64,000 nucleotides of DNA from Ephydatia muelleri (GCA_013339895.1 JABACO010000013.1:4699823-4763822), one strand, 5' to 3'; shown: positions 32,773 to 46,568, counted from the first letter of the stretch. Translations and numbers: made by a program. Notes: a model not told the origin generated them from the letters alone.

Positions 32773-33480
32773 ATTTGAGGAAGATATTAAGCCCTCCTTA
32801 TACAAGCCGTGACTTTGCTAGGTAAAGAAAAGACAATAGGCTGAAATGAAAGATGACAGTGTCCTTAATACAACTCCACCAATGCCATAGAAAAGAGTGC
32901 TCACATTATGGGCATTGCATACCAAACCAAGTGGCCTGCCCTGCTACATGGCTGATTTTTGTAGGTGAGAGCTATCTGTACAGTTAATGCTGGGTGTTTC
33001 TGAATGAGTGCACTGCTACATAACTAAATTTGGACTACAATAATCGGCAAAGCAACCATCCCTAGACCCTCTTGAAATTAAATTGAAATTGTAGCCAAAA
33101 ATTCAAGATGAATAAAGGTATGCTTTTAAAATAAAAAACAAAATGGGATTGTTTCCTTGAAAAGGGATGCAGCACGTGTTTGTTTTTCAAGATGTCATTT
33201 TATTTTGTATTCTAGAAGTCCGAAATGTCCTCTACACAGCGATTATTATGCACTGAGAAACTCTTACGCACTGAGAGTCTGAGTATCAATCATGGAGTTG
33301 TATTTTTAATTAGCTATACATATCAATGCAAGGGTAACATTTCTGTTGCGTGTACTAGAAATCTATAATTTATGTGCTAAGTCCCTTATCAAAGAACTAT
33401 CCCATATGTTAGTCCTTTTTTTAATAGTTATTGGTTGACCCCAAGCATAACTTATTTGAGCCCATATTTTAAATGTAGCA
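32553..33480. other. 928 bp present only in the left arm
   Basis: Right-arm sequence near 59208 joins 'acaggaaa' directly to 'tttctttattagc'. The left arm has this extra block, which includes the second half of the fold-back. No gene in it. Confidence 0.75.
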
Positions 33481-33667
33481 TTTCTTTATTAGCTCTTTTC
33501 AAAAAAAACTGTAGCTCTCGTGATTTTACTTGTTTGATGTTTGTTGTGGTATTTTAATTGTTTTCACCATCATTATAAGTACATTTCACGTACCAAAAAT
33601 CTATATTTTAGCAGAGTTTTAACCATTTAGTCTTGCACTCAACACACATCAAAGACACATGTGATCA

Positions 33668-33735
33668 CACACACACACACACACACATAATTACACACAA
33701 TCACACACAATCACACACACAATCACACACATTGA
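33668..33735 (+). repeat. CA-repeat region (left arm)
   Basis: (CA)n with 'atcacacaca' interruptions; mirrored near 58965-59032. Confidence 0.85.
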
Positions 33736-33832
33736 GGTATACTCTTCTTCTTAGCCTTATTTGCTGCAAATGCGTTTGTGTGTACTAAAATACCCCTAAC
33801 AATCAAGCCTACTACCAAGGATATTGTAGTAT

Positions 33833-34096
33833 AAGGGGTTACTATAATCGTGTTCATGGTGAATTGTACAGCATGTAGCTAGACACCTTGGAATCAAACT
33901 TACGAGCCTGAATAGCGCTATGACCTATGAAATTAATTAACCGATTGAACCATATTCGATCGGTTAATTAATTGCATACATGTAGGTACGTCATAACGCT
34001 ATTCAGGCTCGTAAGTTTGTTGATATGTTCCAAGGTGTCTAGCTAGCTGTACGAATGTTGTACAATTCACCATGAACACAATCATAGTAACCCCTT
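33833..34096. repeat. 264-bp fold-back element (left arm)
   Basis: AAGGGGTTACTATAATCGTG and its inverse, with long paired arms through 'aaacttacgagcctgaatag' and a centre 'cggttaattaatt'. Mirrored at 58605-58868. Confidence 0.88.
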
Positions 34097-34728
34097 GGGT
34101 CACCGGTTTCATCTGTACATGTTTCGTACTGCCTCGTGCACCCTCCAATAATATATCCATTAGCAAATAGCAACGATTTCGGCCTCACATTCCATCTTTA
34201 GATCCAGAAGAGACAAACTCCTGGAACAGTGAGCGCTTTCTTTTATTCATTTTGTTTGTCAAGTGCCTGTTGAGATACCACCACACATCTCATAATCTTA
34301 TAATTCATCTGTGTATTTATGGTACCTTTGTTTATTCATTCATTTATACAAGTATGTATTTCCTTTCAATTTATAGATGTATCATTAGTTGGGAAAAAAA
34401 AAAAAAGAGAAAAAGGCGAGAAATCACGTTTCAGAGTTAGTGCTGTCCTAACATACCCTAGTTGAATGTGGCAATTGGGTCTCTAGGCATCTAGTACATG
34501 TTTCTTTAATTACATAGTTCATGTTGTCATGGAATGTGTAGCTTCCAAAAAAAAAAGGCACTGTGGCATATTGGAAATACCATCTACCCGTGCTGTGCAC
34601 TAGCTTCAAGGTATTAGGAATGGTTAGCATACACATAATGCCAGGGCCGTACTGTCCCACTGGGTCCTCAAGATGGACCAGATTTTTTTGTTTTTATATC
34701 AGTGTATAGTTGTGGGCTTGTGTATGTG

Positions 34729-34783
<55 letters not shown>

Positions 34784-37430
34784 GTCACATGTGTCTTTCG
34801 TGTGTATTGAGTGCAAAACCTAATGGTTAAAACTCTACTAAAATATAGATTTTTGGTACATGAAGTGAATGGCTCGTGAGTGTTCAACATTTTACAGCGT
34901 TTGGCAGACATGATTTCCATCAAGCAGGACAAACCTTTATTCCCTTGTAGTTAGCTGGCTACGCACTCGACTCTCTTATGCTTCCCTTCGTGCTGCTGTC
35001 CTGTGCATTCATGGAAGCAGGTCATCGCATCACCACCCTATTTACGAACATGACCTTACCTTGTGACTGTTGAGGGTAATATACCATCATCAGACTAAAA
35101 TTTTTTTCTGTTTTTATGCATTTGTTTTGTCAATATGAGTTTGTTTTTATATCTTACATGTATATGCATACTATTTAACAATTATTATTAATTTAATTCC
35201 AATGCTATATAGCATTGCACTCATTCAGAAACACCAAGCATTAACTGTACAGATAGCTCTCACCTAAAAAATCAGCCATGTAGCAGGGCAGGCCACTTGG
35301 TTAGGTATGCAATGCCCATAATGTGAGCACTCTTTTCTATGGCATTGGTGGAGCTGTATTAAGGACACCGTCATCTTTCTGAAATTCATGGCACTTTTTT
35401 TCAGCCTTTTGTCTTTCCTTTGCCTAGCAAAAGTCAGGGCTTGTATAAGGAGGGCTTAATCTCTTCCTCAAATGAATGGAACACAAGGTGAGTGTAGGAG
35501 GAGATGTTTATGAAGATCACAATGACATAATTCATGGCAATTAGCAACACTTTATTAAATCACATGGCAACTACTCTGTACACCTGTTGGACTTCATCAG
35601 TGCACTTGGCAAGACATCCAGTGTACATTATTTTATACACTGCATGTAGGTGCTTCTGAGGGCTTAATTTCTGTGGTGTGCTTAACACAGATTCCAAGGA
35701 CAGAAACAACATCTGCCATTGTTACTCATGCCAATCCACAACATTAACATTATCAGTTTGGGAAGGGTAGTGAGGTTGGAAAGGGGTGGGGTGAGGTGAG
35801 AAGGCTGGTTAGTGGAAGGCAGCTGAAAGATGCAAAGTCTTGATGGTTGTAGAGCACCCATTTATGAACATGCACATACATGTGCACAGTTAGAAATCTT
35901 TTACCTTCCACAGAATGGCTGTAGGTGTTGGAAATCACTTCTGTGGCCGGTCCCTGTTGCATGCCTGGGAATCAGGAAGCATATGGTCTTAATCTTGTTG
36001 GGTTTCCTGACAGCCCTATTGATATCACCATTGATTTTACTAGGCAACACCCCTTTGAATGTATACAGTGTATGTGCATATACAATTCTTTATAAAGGTA
36101 CCCATATTCTAGGCAACATTTTTCATGCAACATGTGCTACTGGCTGCTTGTTTCCTGTTGCAGGCAACACAATTCTTTAGCAAGCCAGCTGCCCAGAGAG
36201 TTAATCCCTAGTGCATGTACAAAGTATCTGCTCTGAATAGGATGGGTTGTGATTGCAGTACCTAAGCAGACAATCCATTCCACCCCTCAACCAATGCACG
36301 CTCTATGTAAGTACATGTAGGGCAAATACTGGAACCCTGGCTGGGGCCAATGTTGTTCTCCCTAACTAGTTTTAGCAAGGTTTATTGCCTTGCTGCTTTT
36401 ATGAACATCTTACGTTTTTATTGAGACACGTTTCCTATATTTTGAGCGCCTAACAAAGCCTTCCAGAGTAGTACCATCTTAAAATCAGTGGGTTGGAATT
36501 CCATGTGTCATTTGTTAATGAATTCTGGTGAGGGAAACTTGCATTGCACCTGTATACAGTACCTCAATTTTCATTTAGGTCTACACCCCTTGCTGCTTTC
36601 ACACTCTACACAGGGATCAGCGGTAGACAGCCTTGCCTTACATACCAATGTGTGGCCCAATTAATGTATGCCCATTGCCCTGGCCTAACAGATGGCACCT
36701 TGCATTCCCATACGTCTTGTGATTACACTGCTCCTGGTCAAGGTGTTTAGGCTTATTTTTTGTTTGTGTGCTGATCCCTTGAGAGGCACATCAAGGGGTG
36801 AGCACACAAACGAAAAATATGCCTTAAACCTAATACGTTAATGTGTTCATTGTGGCTAGCAACTTGGGTGGGTTTTTTCTCTCATTTGAAGGGGTAGATA
36901 TTGCTACATTCCTGTAGGTTCCAAATTATGAAGAGACTTGCACATGGCCCTGGTAAGCACAATCCAGGGCCCCTGGCTTATACAGTTCATTAACGGGTTT
37001 TACGGGTTTTGTCGTACCACACTAATAGTTGCTTGTTTTGTTGCAATATCAACCATCCTGTTGCTTATTAAAAAGCTGTTTGGCTTGTAACTACATGTAA
37101 GCTTGGAGTCCTACAAGTTTGTATTAGCATCATGCCAACAGGAGGGCCACTGTGGATCTCCCACCAGACAGATTAGCTAATCTCATCTGTCTTAAAACTA
37201 CAGTGGTGGGAAAGCAGTTTTTATACCAAATTCATTTGTTAGATGGCATCAATGGTTACACCTCAAATGTTATTGCATCCTGTGTTAGATCCTGTGTACC
37301 TGCTAATCTTAACACTGCATGTATGTGCTGTGTTACCTGCTATTACATGCTAGCAGCCTCAAAGCTAGACAACTTTGCCCCACATACTCTGAATGTGTAC
37401 CCATTGCCCTGGCCTAACAGATAGCACCTT
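34097..37430. other. Arm sequence without a gene
   Basis: Non-coding, repeat-rich, mirrored at about 55230-58604. It includes a GT microsatellite (34722-34785) and several copies of dispersed repeats. Short ORFs here lack conserved domains. Confidence 0.5.
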
Positions 37431-37690
37431 GCAAGTACACTGCTCCTGGTCAAGGTTTATTAAAGCTTATTTGTGTGTTGCCTCCTTGAGAGGCACATAA
37501 TCATGAAGAGGCTTGCACCACTGAGGTAATGATGTGAATTGGTATGGCCCTGGTAAGCACACTCCATGCAGTGCCTGGTTAAGTCCCAGGGCCCCAGACT
37601 TACAGGGGCCTCTCAAAATCTCACGGGCCATGATATAATGTAACAAATACATTACATCATGGTAGGATTGGGCCTGGACCAGCCATTTGA
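37431..37690 (-). repeat. Dispersed repeat ('tgcctctcaaggag' family), left arm
   Basis: Inverse of 54955-55215 and related to 17560-17830, 18100-18260 and 18740-18990. The ORFs over it recur only because the repeat does. Confidence 0.75.
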
Positions 37691-40600
37691 CCACTCCCTA
37701 ACTAGCTAATGTCATGAGAATTGTTTCACTAACAATATTTGTCGTACCACACTAATGATTACTTGGTTTCTTTAGTAGGAATTACATTACACTTCCTCTG
37801 TGAAATATTGCAACATCAGCTATTGTTGCTTACGTAAGCATTAACAAGCAGTTTGGCTTTTAACTAAATTTGTATTTATGAATCCCGCAATGTTCTAGAT
37901 GCTGCAAAAGTCTAGCAAATAAAATCTCTACCCCCGCTATCCTAGAAGAATGCTTTCAAGGGACATTTTGTAGCGTTGAAATAGGTGTAAGGATGGCATT
38001 ACTGCCTTCAATAATTAGTTGAGAGATGTACATATAATTTAACAGGTTGTAATGGAGAATTCCTGTTAATGCACACTACTACAATATATTTTGTGGGAAA
38101 GAGGGGTGTTGGTGGTTTAGTGTCTTCTCATCAGTTGATATTTAGTGCACACCAATGCAATACACACTAACAATCCATAGCCTAGGGTGTGGTCAGCAGT
38201 AGAGAGGGGTTGGCAACTGCACTTTAATACAGAGCCTTAATAATGACATTTCAATATTTCATAAATAGATAAAAACCATCCTTCTGGTTGTCTTAGGTAA
38301 CAGTAAGTATAGTTAATGCAACTATGTTTCCATTACCTCTTTGGACGTTACAACTATTATGCATGATTTAGATCTTGCATGTAAAAATGTGTTGATCAGT
38401 CACAACTCTATATGCTTGCTGCACTTCAAACCTTATAAATACATGTACAATGTCCTTCTCACACTGGCTAAAGAACCCATTATTCAGATGAGCTCACTTC
38501 ACTTAAACTAATGCACACTTCAGTACTCCAAGAACAAGAATGTGTAGCCCAGATCAGTGTAGTATATCCTGCCTGTTCACTCCTCCCTTTTGCCAGTTCG
38601 TATTTTGGGTTGTTGCAACTAAGGTGCCAGCGAGTTCTAATGGACACACAAAATATACATGTGCTTACACCCTGCAGGACCACATATATGTTCAACATTT
38701 CGAGACTATGTGGTTGCATGCATGTCAGTATTGCACTTGTATGCATCTACAATGGTATTCAAAATGATTTTGATCAACGCAACATAACGCACATGAATGG
38801 TGAGGCAGATAATTCTCATTTTGCGAGAATGTATGTATACACGCACTTTGTGTTCAAAGAGTTAAATAATAACACAACTTATGCTATGGCGGATGCCGTT
38901 CACTACCTAATAATCTACCCAGACCTCACACTGCAACTCTCTTTGGTTATGCCTATTGTAGGGTTATTTTTCATTGGTGTGTTGGAATTTAGAAATGCTA
39001 CATTTAAAATATGGGCTCAAATAAGTAGTGCTAGAGGTCAACCAATAATTATTCAAAAGGACTAACATGTGGGATAAGGGACTTAGCACATAGAAGATAA
39101 ACTTTCTAATGCATGCATATAGAAATGTTACAATTACATTTAAATGTATGGCTAATGAAAAATTCAACTCCAAGATAAATACTCCTATTCTCAGTGCGTA
39201 AGAATTTCTCAGTGCGTAAGAATCACTGGGTAGAGGACATTTCAGACGTCCAAGATATCAAAACAAAAATGTGCTAGGTCCCTTTTTATGGTAAAAATCC
39301 CTTTTAAAAGCATACTTATAACCCCTTATTGATCTTGAATATTTTACTACAATTTCAATTTCATTCAAGAGGGTCTAGAGATGGTTGCTTTGCCGATTAT
39401 TGTAGTCCACATTTATTTATGAAGATCACAATGACATAATTCATGGCAATTAGCCACACTTTATAAATCTCATGGCAACTACCTGTTGGACTTCATCAGT
39501 GCACTTAACAAGACATTCAGTGTACTTTCTTTAAGGTGCCCATACACTACATGTAGGCAACATATTCATATTGTGTGCAACAAATGCTGTTGAAGGTTTA
39601 TGTCCTGTTGTGTGCTTAACTCTTTGAATGCCAAGTGCATATAAACATACATTCTCACACAACACGTATAATCATCTGTGTGATGCATGTCAGTGTTGTG
39701 TTTATTACAAAGAATCGCTTTCAATACCATGTTGTACGTTTGCATGCATGCAATTCAGTGACATGCATGTAAACTAGCAATGTAGATGCTGAAATCAAAC
39801 CCAGGTGGGGCACTGGGGTGTACACACATCTCGTGTGTCCATCATTACCTCTCACATACAGCTGTAACAAACCATACTTATTATGAAGTGGAGAAAGGCA
39901 GATGGAGATGGAGTGAACTGGCATCTTAAACATGTTGTACTACACTAATGTGGGATACACACTCCTGTTCTGGGAGTAAATAACATTAGTGGAGTTACTG
40001 ATCTGAACAAAGTGCTCTTCAAAATAATCATAATTACTACAGTAGTATAGTAACCAAACATGTTGTGTACTTATAAGGTCACAAGTGCAGCAAACATGCA
40101 TGCATCATGAAGTTGTGATCCATACATTTCTTACTTACATTGTCATGTAGAATTTGTGTGTGTATGCATGAATGCATATATGAGCTAGCATGTCGTCCAA
40201 AGAGTTAACACAGATTCCAAGGACAGAAACAACATCTGCCATTGTTACTTATGCCAATCCACAACATTAACGTTATCAGTTTGGGAAGGGTGGTGAGGGT
40301 TGGATAGGGGTGGGGTGGAGTGAGGTGGCTGGTTAGTGGAAGGCAGCGGAAAGTTGCCAAGTCTTGATGGTTGTAGAGGACCCATTCATGAGCGTGCACA
40401 TACATGTGCACTCCTTTACCTTCCACAGAATGACTGTAGGTCACTTCTGTGGCAGGTCCCTGTTGCATGCCTGGAATCAGGAAGCATATGGTCTTAATCT
40501 GATTTCCTTGTTGGGTTTCCAGACTATGCTAGTGATATCACTTTTGATTTTACTAATAAAGAATTGTACATGCACAGGCACTGTGTGTACATTCAAAGGG

Positions 40601-42036
40601 GTGTTGCCTAAGGCGTCCATATTCTAGGCAACAGTTTGCGTGCAACACATGCTACTGGCTGTTTATTCCCTGTTGCAGGCAACGCAATTCTTTAGCAAGC
40701 CGTTTGCCCAGATAGTTAATCCCTAGTGCATGTACAAAGTATCTGCTCTGAATAGGATGGGTTGTGATTGCAGTGCCCAAGCAGACAATCCATACCACCC
40801 TTCAACCAATGCACACCCTATGTAAGTTTGTACATTTCCTAATGTTGACATAAGAAATAATACATGTATTGATGGTATTATTTGACCATATCCATGTGGC
40901 ATGCATGCCTAATTGTATATGACAAGATTCTTCTCCTGCTTATGGCACATGAAGAATAAGCTGACTGCGTTTCAGGGACAGAAGTCGATATGAAAGACTT
41001 GTAGCTGACTTTTTAAATAAAGTTAATGAGGTTGATCCATTCTGCAGTACTCGCTCGTGTATGTATTCATGTGTAAGCATTGGGGGTGGGGTGGATATCT
41101 AGGGCCCTTCCAATCCAGCTCTAAATCCATGTGTCTAGGTCAGTTCTAATCCAGCACTGAATCTTTGTGTCTCTGTAGTCATTCAAGACTAAATTGAGGT
41201 GAAGTTTAAAGGATTAGAGTAAGTTTTGTGGAATGGAGAACTGCTTGAAATGCGAATTCCTGCTGGGCAGGAAAGAAAGATGCAATCCATTATGTGCTGA
41301 TCACAGCATAGGGTTGGCAATAAGATGAACCATGAAGCACCTTGTCTGTATATACAGTATCAGAGATTAGCCACATATATGTAAATCTCCATTGATTTAG
41401 CTATCTCCTTCCCCTCTGTGCCTGTGGTTGTAGGCTTCTCAATATGTTTCTCTGTACACTGTGTGACTATGCATGTGCCTCTCAACACACCAATGAAAAA
41501 TAACCCTATGATAGGCATAACCATGCAATGGTTTTTAAAGAGAGAGTTGTAGTGTGAGGTCCAGCAGCCAAGGCTATGGGATGTGACTCCCACCAGTGTA
41601 TACTTGCAATGGTGTGCACTAAATATATAGACAGATGAGATGCACATAAATCTCCAACACCCCTCTTTCCCACCAAATTATGTATTATATTAATATCATA
41701 TTAAAATCATATTCATAAATTGTACTACAGGAATCCTTCATTTCAAGCATTTATGTATACATTGTATGTACATCTCTATGCTAATTATTGAAGGTAGTCG
41801 TAGTAGGGATGCAGCCTATTATGTGCTGATCACAGCATAGGTTTGGCAATAAAGACACAACCATGAAGCACCTCGTCTGTATATACAATATCAGAATTTA
41901 GCCACAAAATTGCTCGTGAGCTCCAATCTCGCACAAAATGCACATTGCTTGATTTAGCCCTCTTCCTTTCCTAAGAAATTTTTTGCCAGACTTGTTCCAA
42001 ATTTGTGTGGAACATCTTGGCACAAGTGTTCCAGTT
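37691..42036. other. Inner part of the left arm, no gene
   Basis: Non-coding, mirrored at 44863-45793 and 51510-54955. Contains the 'gcgttgatcaaaatcatttt' repeat that also occurs twice in the spacer. A 184-codon ORF (38511-39065) is built from this repeat and shows no domain. Confidence 0.5.
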
Positions 42037-42105
42037 TTCTAAAGCACCATTCAACATCCGTTTAAAATTGCAGACATATCATCACTCTTTTAACTTGTTC
42101 AGGTT

Positions 42106-42207
42106 GAAGAGTTTGTAAAAAGCGTTCCCCCCACAAGTTATAAAGTACCATACCCCTTGGCACGAGCGCGTGTGTCTCATCGAGGGAATGCTTTTTACAA
42201 ACTCTTC
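42106..42207. repeat. Small hairpin in the spacer
   Basis: GAAGAGTTTGTAAAAAGCGTTCC and its near inverse around a 55-bp loop; MITE-like. Confidence 0.75.
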
Positions 42208-42300
42208 ATTCTGTACTAGTTAGAAGAGTGATATGCCTGCAATTAAATGAAGAGCATATCCTATAATGCAACTGGCTATAGGAAGGGGAAAAGAGGGAGT

Positions 42301-42744
42301 TTGCACCTAGCTCATTAAAAGCAAACACACACACACGCACACACACATATTCAGGTATACTCTTCTTTCCTCTTAGCTTTGCCGCAAATGCATTCCTGTG
42401 TGCCAAAATACTCCTCACACAACCAATGATATTTTAATGAGATAGATGTGGTGTGAGGTCTACATTGTGGGATGTTACTCCCACCAGCATGCAGTGGTGT
42501 GCATTAATTGTAAAAGGATGAGTTGCACACTACACGTCCAACACCCTTTGCAAATTATTGGTCTGTAGACCTCACACCACAACTATCTCATTAAAATATC
42601 ATTGGTAGTGTTAGTATTTTGGCACACACAAATGCAAGGCTAAGAGGAAAGAAGTTCATACCTTAAGGTGTGTGATTGTGAGTATGTATGTGTGTGTATC
42701 TGTGTGTATGTGTGTGTGTGTTGCTTTTAATGAGCTAGGTGCAA
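42301..42744. repeat. 444-bp fold-back at the spacer
   Basis: TTGCACCTAGCTCATTAAAAG and its inverse CTTTTAATGAGCTAGGTGCAA. The arms continue through CA/GT runs and 'cctcacac..atctcatta'. Confidence 0.85.
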
Positions 42745-43257
42745 AATCACCTCCTTCCACCTTAGCTTTACCAAGTGTTTCAAGAGGTATTGTGCCATGT
42801 TTGTGTTTTGGAAAGCAGCTTGGTCTTTGTGATGGTGTGTAGCGAATGGCTATGCAGCAGTGCTTAAGCAGATCAAACCCCTCGAAATGATCATAATTGA
42901 ACTGTCAGCTGTAGATCGATGTATGTATATAAGGGAGTGATTGAGAATAAGGAAAAAGAGGTGGAATATACGCAACAAGTGATTGCTAGCGGTATGGCAT
43001 TATTGTATCGGCTCAGTCCATGTGACAGCTTGCCCCAAGTGTGGATTAAGTGTGCATGATGTGACCATGACTGCAGTTGCAAAATGAATTTTCCATGTAT
43101 CGTAGGCAAAGCTAGAAGAATGCATGTCACTTCCTAAATAACGTTCTAGAATTCAAAGGCAGCAAGATTCGCCACAGAAATAGTCCAAAGTTTTTCTTTT
43201 CTTCTTTTTCACTTGAAGTCAGGAATATTTATTATTGGAAATAAGTACATAGGGTTA

Positions 43258-43740
43258 TTAGGTAGTGAACGGCATCTGCCATAGCATAAGATTTAACTCT
43301 TTGAACACAAAGTGCGCGAACATACATGCTCGCAAAATGAGATGATCTGCCTCACCATTCATGTGTGTTATGTTGCGTTGATCAAAATCATTTTGAATAC
43401 CATTGTAGATGCATACAAGTGTAATACTGACATGCATGCAACCACATAGTCATCGAAATGTTGAACATATGTGGTCCTGGTGTAAGCACATGTATATTTT
43501 GTGTGTCCATTACAAGCCGCTGGCACCTTTTGTTGCAACAACCCATAATACAAACTGGCAAAAGGGGGGAGTGAACAGGCACGATATACTACACTGATCT
43601 GGGCTACACATTCTTGTTCTTGGAGTATTGAAGTGATGCATTAGTTTAAGTGAAGTGAGCTCATCTGAATAATGGGTTCTTTAGCCAGTGTGAGAAAGAC
43701 ATTGTACATGTACTTATAAGGTTTGAAGTGCAGCAAGCAT
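43258..43740 (+). repeat. Arm-derived direct repeat in the spacer, copy 1
   Basis: Collinear with 44356-44862 and with right-arm 53735-54230, and inverse to the left arm at about 38430-38925. Confidence 0.75.
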
Positions 43741-44355
43741 ATAGAGTTGTGACTGATCAACACATTTTGCATGCAAGATCTAAATCATGCGCATGAATGA
43801 TATAACGATTGTGTGGCGTCAAAGAGTTAAAGGAAACATGATTGCATTAAGCTATACTTACTGTATCCTAAGACAGCCAGAAGGATGGTTTTTATCTTTT
43901 AGCAGATTAGCAGGTACACAAGATCTAACTGGAGCTTAATGATAGTTAAACGTAGTTAATGCAGCGAGAGGTGAGGCACCTGCCCATCCCTTGAAATTAA
44001 ATTGAAATTGTAGCCAAATATTCAAGATGAATACAGGTTTATAAGTATACTTAATAAAAAATACAAAGGTAAAAAGGGACCTAACACATTTTTGTTTTGA
44101 TATCTAGTATTAAGTATAGGTTTGGCGATAACCATGAAGCACCTTGTCTGTATATACAACATCAGATTTTAGCCACCAACATGTGCTTCATCCCTTGATG
44201 TATATATAGCTCTCACCTTCTCCTCTGTGCCTGTGCTTGTGGCTTCTCAACATGCATCTCTGTATACCATGTGACTATGTGCCTCTCAACACACCAACGA
44301 AAAATAACCTATAACCATGCAATGGTTTTTAAAAGAGAGAGTTGCAGTGTGACGT

Positions 44356-44862
44356 CGGGGTAGATTATTAGGTAGTGAATGGCATCCGCCATAGCATAAG
44401 TAGTGTTATTATTTACCTCTTTGAACACAAAGTGCGTGTATACATACATGCTCGCAAAATGAGAATTATCTGCCTCACCATTCATGTGTGTTTTGTGGCG
44501 TTGATCAAAATCATTTTGAATACCATTGTAGATGCATACAAGTGCAATACTGACATGCATGCAACCACATAGTCATCGAAATGTTGAACATATGTGGTCC
44601 TGGTGTAAGCACATGTATATTTTGTGCGTCCATTACAACCCGCTGGCACCTTTGTTACTACAACCCATACCCATAAACCAAACTGGCAAAAGGGGGGAGT
44701 GAACAGGCATGATATACTACACTGATCTGGGCTACACATTCTTGTTCTTGGAGTATTGAAGTGATGCATTAGTTAAAGTGAAGTGAGCTCATCTGAATAA
44801 TGGGTTCTTTAGCCAGTGTGAGAAGGAACATAATTACATTGTACATGTACTTATAAGGTTTG
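44356..44862 (+). repeat. Arm-derived direct repeat in the spacer, copy 2
   Basis: Second copy of the 43258-43740 unit, directly abutting the right arm. Confidence 0.75.
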
Positions 44863-45905
44863 AACTGGAACACTTGTGCCAAGATGTTCCACACAAATTT
44901 GGAACAAGTCTTGGCAAAAAATTTCTTAGGAAAGGAAGAGGGCTAAATCAAGCAATGTGCATTTTGTGCGAGATTGGAGCTCACGAGCAATTTTGTGGCT
45001 AAATTCTGATATTGTATATACAGACAAGGTGCTTCATGGTTGTGTCTTTATTGCCAAACCTATGCTGTGATCAGCACATAATAGGCTGCATCCCTACTAC
45101 GACTACCTTCAATAATTAGCATAGAGATGTACATACAATGTATACATAAATGCTTGAAATGAAGGATTCCTGTAGTACAATTTATGAATATGATTTTAAT
45201 ATGATATTAATATAATACATAATTTGGTGGGAAAGAGGGGTGTTGGAGATTTATGTGCATCTCATCTGTCTATATATTTAGTGCACACCATTGCAAGTAT
45301 ACACTGGTGGGAGTCACATCCCATAGCCTTGGCTGCTGGACCTCACACTACAACTCTCTCTTTAAAAACCATTGCATGGTTATGCCTATCATAGGGTTAT
45401 TTTTCATTGGTGTGTTGAGAGGCACATGCATAGTCACACAGTGTACAGAGAAACATATTGAGAAGCCTACAACCACAGGCACAGAGGGGAAGGAGATAGC
45501 TAAATCAATGGAGATTTACATATATGTGGCTAATCTCTGATACTGTATATACAGACAAGGTGCTTCATGGTTCATCTTATTGCCAACCCTATGCTGTGAT
45601 CAGCACATAATGGATTGCATCTTTCTTTCCTGCCCAGCAGGAATTCGCATTTCAAGCAGTTCTCCATTCCACAAAACTTACTCTAATCCTTTAAACTTCA
45701 CCTCAATTTAGTCTTGAATGACTACAGAGACACAAAGATTCAGTGCTGGATTAGAACTGACCTAGACACATGGATTTAGAGCTGGATTGGAAGCAGGCCC
45801 GGCGCAAGCCGCACCAACTTTCGGTCCCAAAATGGGCGTGTCTAATATGTGGGCGTGTCTGATGTCATAGTGCATTTACCATTGTACTACCGATCGTCTA
45901 TAACT

Positions 45906-45944
45906 CACGGCTGTCTACTCTCATTGAACGCGTGGAAATTAGGC
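45906..45944 (+). repeat. Left end of element B, '23-type' terminal signal
   Basis: CACGGCT, a 23-bp spacer, then AAATTAGGC (AAA at 45936-45938). Confidence 0.8.
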
Positions 45945-46281
45945 CCTCCGCCCCAAAATTTTGAAATGGATTTGCTCTCGCATAGCAACGAACCGGACAA
46001 CCAATGCCCTTTGGAATGCGCTATACACAAAGCACACCTTGTACAATAAACACCTATAAGCCATACTGTGGTTAAGAAACACCTCTGACCTTCATATGGC
46101 ATATAAAATCACGTGGTCTTACCGCACAAAAAGGTGTCAGTTTTGTGTCTTGAAGTGAGGTACTTATCTCAGTGCGTACTGACCTATATACGTTCTGAAG
46201 ACTATAGTGCCTCTCCTGCACATCGATGGGATAGAAAACGACGATAACTGAAAGGTATGTAGATAGTTGTACTTGTTTCTA

Positions 46282-46341
46282 CTAAAGGCGTGTGTCGCCG
46301 AATTTTCTGAAGTGGTGTTCAAACGTTTTGAAAATCGCCAT
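46282..46341 (-). CDS. Short ORF downstream of the transposase, element B
   Basis: Only 19 codons, MAIFKTFEHHFRKFG then a stop at 46282. It matches the start of the ORFs at 676 and 7433. The early stop argues against an essential protein unless it is one spliced exon. Confidence 0.3.
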   Translation of the reverse strand: MAIFKTFEHHFRKFGDTRL

Positions 46342-46568
46342 TTTTGTTGGTTATTTCGCGCGTACTTATCCCTGGTGCAGAAGGTAGGGTCATATGGAAA
46401 GGTAAAAAGTTACGTGTATCATGTTTTCCTGTTCTCTGAAGGGTTTAGAGCTGCAGCTAGTTGTCAACTGCCTGCATAGCATGGCCCATGCGTACACCCG
46501 TACACCTAGCTAACGGAAGACACCTCAATAAATGATGTGCACCGTTTGAAGACGTATGTGAGTGAGGA

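Larger units (their letters stand above)
28047..42036 (+). repeat. Left arm of a giant inverted repeat (palindrome)
   Basis: Base for base the inverse of 44863-64000 once the inserts are removed. Paired positions add to 86,899 near the centre and to 92,047 at the edge; the changes are explained by a 5.7-kb hAT insertion and smaller indels. It starts inside the lipoxygenase last-but-one exon, where its partner meets the window edge, so the repeat may extend further. It holds the lipoxygenase 3' end, an RT relic, a mariner-like insert and repeat families, with no other gene seen. Confidence 0.9.
42037..44862. other. Central spacer of the giant palindrome
   Basis: 2.8 kb with no mirror partner as a whole. 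It contains a small inverted repeat (42106-42207, 'gaagagtttgtaaaaagc'), a 444-bp fold-back (42301-42744), and two direct copies of an arm-derived repeat (43258-43740 and 44356-44862). No gene. Confidence 0.7.

Noticed and set aside
38511..39065. 184-codon ORF, repeated in the right arm (53583-54137)
   Set aside because: It recurs because the arms are mirrored and because it lies in a dispersed repeat; other copies (43258, 44356) are frame-broken and no domain or codon constraint is visible.
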